DNA of 16,956 bases from CANNDT01 sp945876205. Its GTDB lineage: Bacteria > Acidobacteriota > Vicinamibacteria > Vicinamibacterales > UBA2999. This document shows positions 16,339 through 16,956 of this stretch, one piece after another. The DNA is taken from contig CANNDT010000096.1 of the NCBI GenBank assembly GCA_947503365.1, positions 1-16,956 of the forward strand, read 5' to 3'. Position numbers and translations under genes: made by a program. Every line of letters starts with the position of its first letter. Position 1 is the stretch's first letter. The notes under the pieces are model-generated. The model was not told the DNA's origin. It did no database searches and worked only from the letters and a program-made list of their open reading frames with translations.

Positions 16339-16956
16339 ATGGACATTCCTGCCATGCGACTCTGCGTTCTGCCGCTCGCCCTCGCGCTTTCCGTGACCTC
16401 GGCGGCTTCCGGCGAGGAACTGAAGGTGCATGCCGCCGCCGGCGTCAAGGCCCCGTTTCTCAAGCTCGCGGCGGAGTACGAAGCCAGGACGGGCCACCGG
16501 ATTACCGTCCTCTTCGACACCGCCGGAGCCACGAACAAGGAGTTCCTCGCGGATCCGCAGGCGGTCCTCCTCATCACCACGCAGGCGCTCATCAGCGAGG
16601 GCGAGCAGGGCGGCCGGCTCGCCGACGGCATCAGCTATCGCCTCGGTGACACGGTAGCCGGCTTTGCCGCGCCGCCGGGCTCCACGAAGCCGGATGTCTC
16701 CACGGCGGCGTCGTTGAAGGCGGCGCTGCTGTCGGCGCGCCGCATCGCGTTCTCCGATCCGGCCCGCGGCGCCACCGTCGGCACACATTTCCTGAAGGTG
16801 ATCGAATCGCTCGGCATCACGAACGAGGTGCTGAAGAAGGCGACGCTCGCACCGGACGGCGTGGCGACCATGCGTCTCGTGCTGGAAGGACAGGTTGACC
16901 TGGGCGTGACACAGACGAGCGAGATCGTTCAAGCGAACCGCGCGGCGCTCGTCGGC
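16339..16956 (+). CDS. Molybdate-type ABC substrate-binding protein (3' end outside the window)
   Basis: The frame is open to the end of the window (206 codons from ATG 16339, 201 from the in-frame ATG 16354). It begins with a secretion signal, MRLCVLPLALALSVTSAASG, with cleavage probably just before EELKVHAAAG, so the mature protein is periplasmic. The body resembles the ModA/SBP_bac_11 group: LKVHAAAGVKAPF, a GATNKEFLADPQAVLLITT segment in place of the usual GA..K..E.G..ADV, ARRIAFSDPARGATVGTH, and a later GQVDLGVTQTSEI. Such proteins bind molybdate, tungstate or other oxyanions and hand them to an ABC permease, or act alone. No partner is visible before the edge. Neither ATG has a good Shine-Dalgarno. 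Confidence 0.85.
   Translation, partial: MDIPAMRLCVLPLALALSVTSAASGEELKVHAAAGVKAPFLKLAAEYEARTGHRITVLFDTAGATNKEFLADPQAVLLITTQALISEGEQGGRLADGISYRLGDTVAGFAAPPGSTKPDVSTAASLKAALLSARRIAFSDPARGATVGTHFLKVIESLGITNEVLKKATLAPDGVATMRLVLEGQVDLGVTQTSEIVQANRAALVG

Overview
The window is GC-rich, tightly packed bacterial DNA with no rRNA, tRNA, CRISPR array or recognisable transposase. The base composition, the type of broken winged-helix regulator (N-terminal motif YRFGPFELD), the hydrolase and regulator families, and a short repeat inside gcvP fit an Acidobacteriota-like genome, perhaps Vicinamibacteria. That placement is inference from family resemblance and was not tested by any search.

Left part (1-5160): a LysR-type regulator reduced to its DNA-binding end meets the glycine cleavage operon gcvT-gcvH-gcvP tail to tail; the operon is on the minus strand, transcribed from about 4650 down to 236. 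A tandem-ACT-domain protein is divergent from gcvT and shares its short, repeat-rich control region. This suggests amino-acid (possibly glycine) sensing next to glycine catabolism and one-carbon supply. gcvP carries an in-frame 28-bp repeat element.

Middle part (5161-8714): a decayed aldo/keto reductase tail, then a divergent lipid-type pair, a PAP2/inositolphosphotransferase-like membrane protein (minus) and a two-HKD phospholipase D/cardiolipin synthase-like protein (plus). An MFS exporter overlaps the end of the latter.

Right-middle part (8737-12527, minus strand): five genes in one direction: a type IV pseudopilin (GspH/FimT-like), a PilZ-domain protein, an AAA+ enhancer-binding-type regulator without an intact GAFTGA loop, an ABC permease and an ABC ATPase. 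The last three are joined by 4-nt stop/start overlaps, so regulator and transporter are translationally coupled. The ATPase lacks the usual Q-loop glutamine and H-loop histidine. This block is the most unusual part of the window.

Right part (12508-16956, plus strand): a MmgE/PrpD-family protein with a twin-arginine signal, a NAPE-PLD/UlaG-like metallo-beta-lactamase-fold hydrolase, about 380 bp of gene debris (a winged-helix regulator head joined to a possible thioredoxin-fold tail, preceded by 21-bp-phased direct repeats), a triple-BON-domain protein with a strong ribosome binding site, and the 5' part of an exported molybdate-type solute-binding protein that runs off the window.
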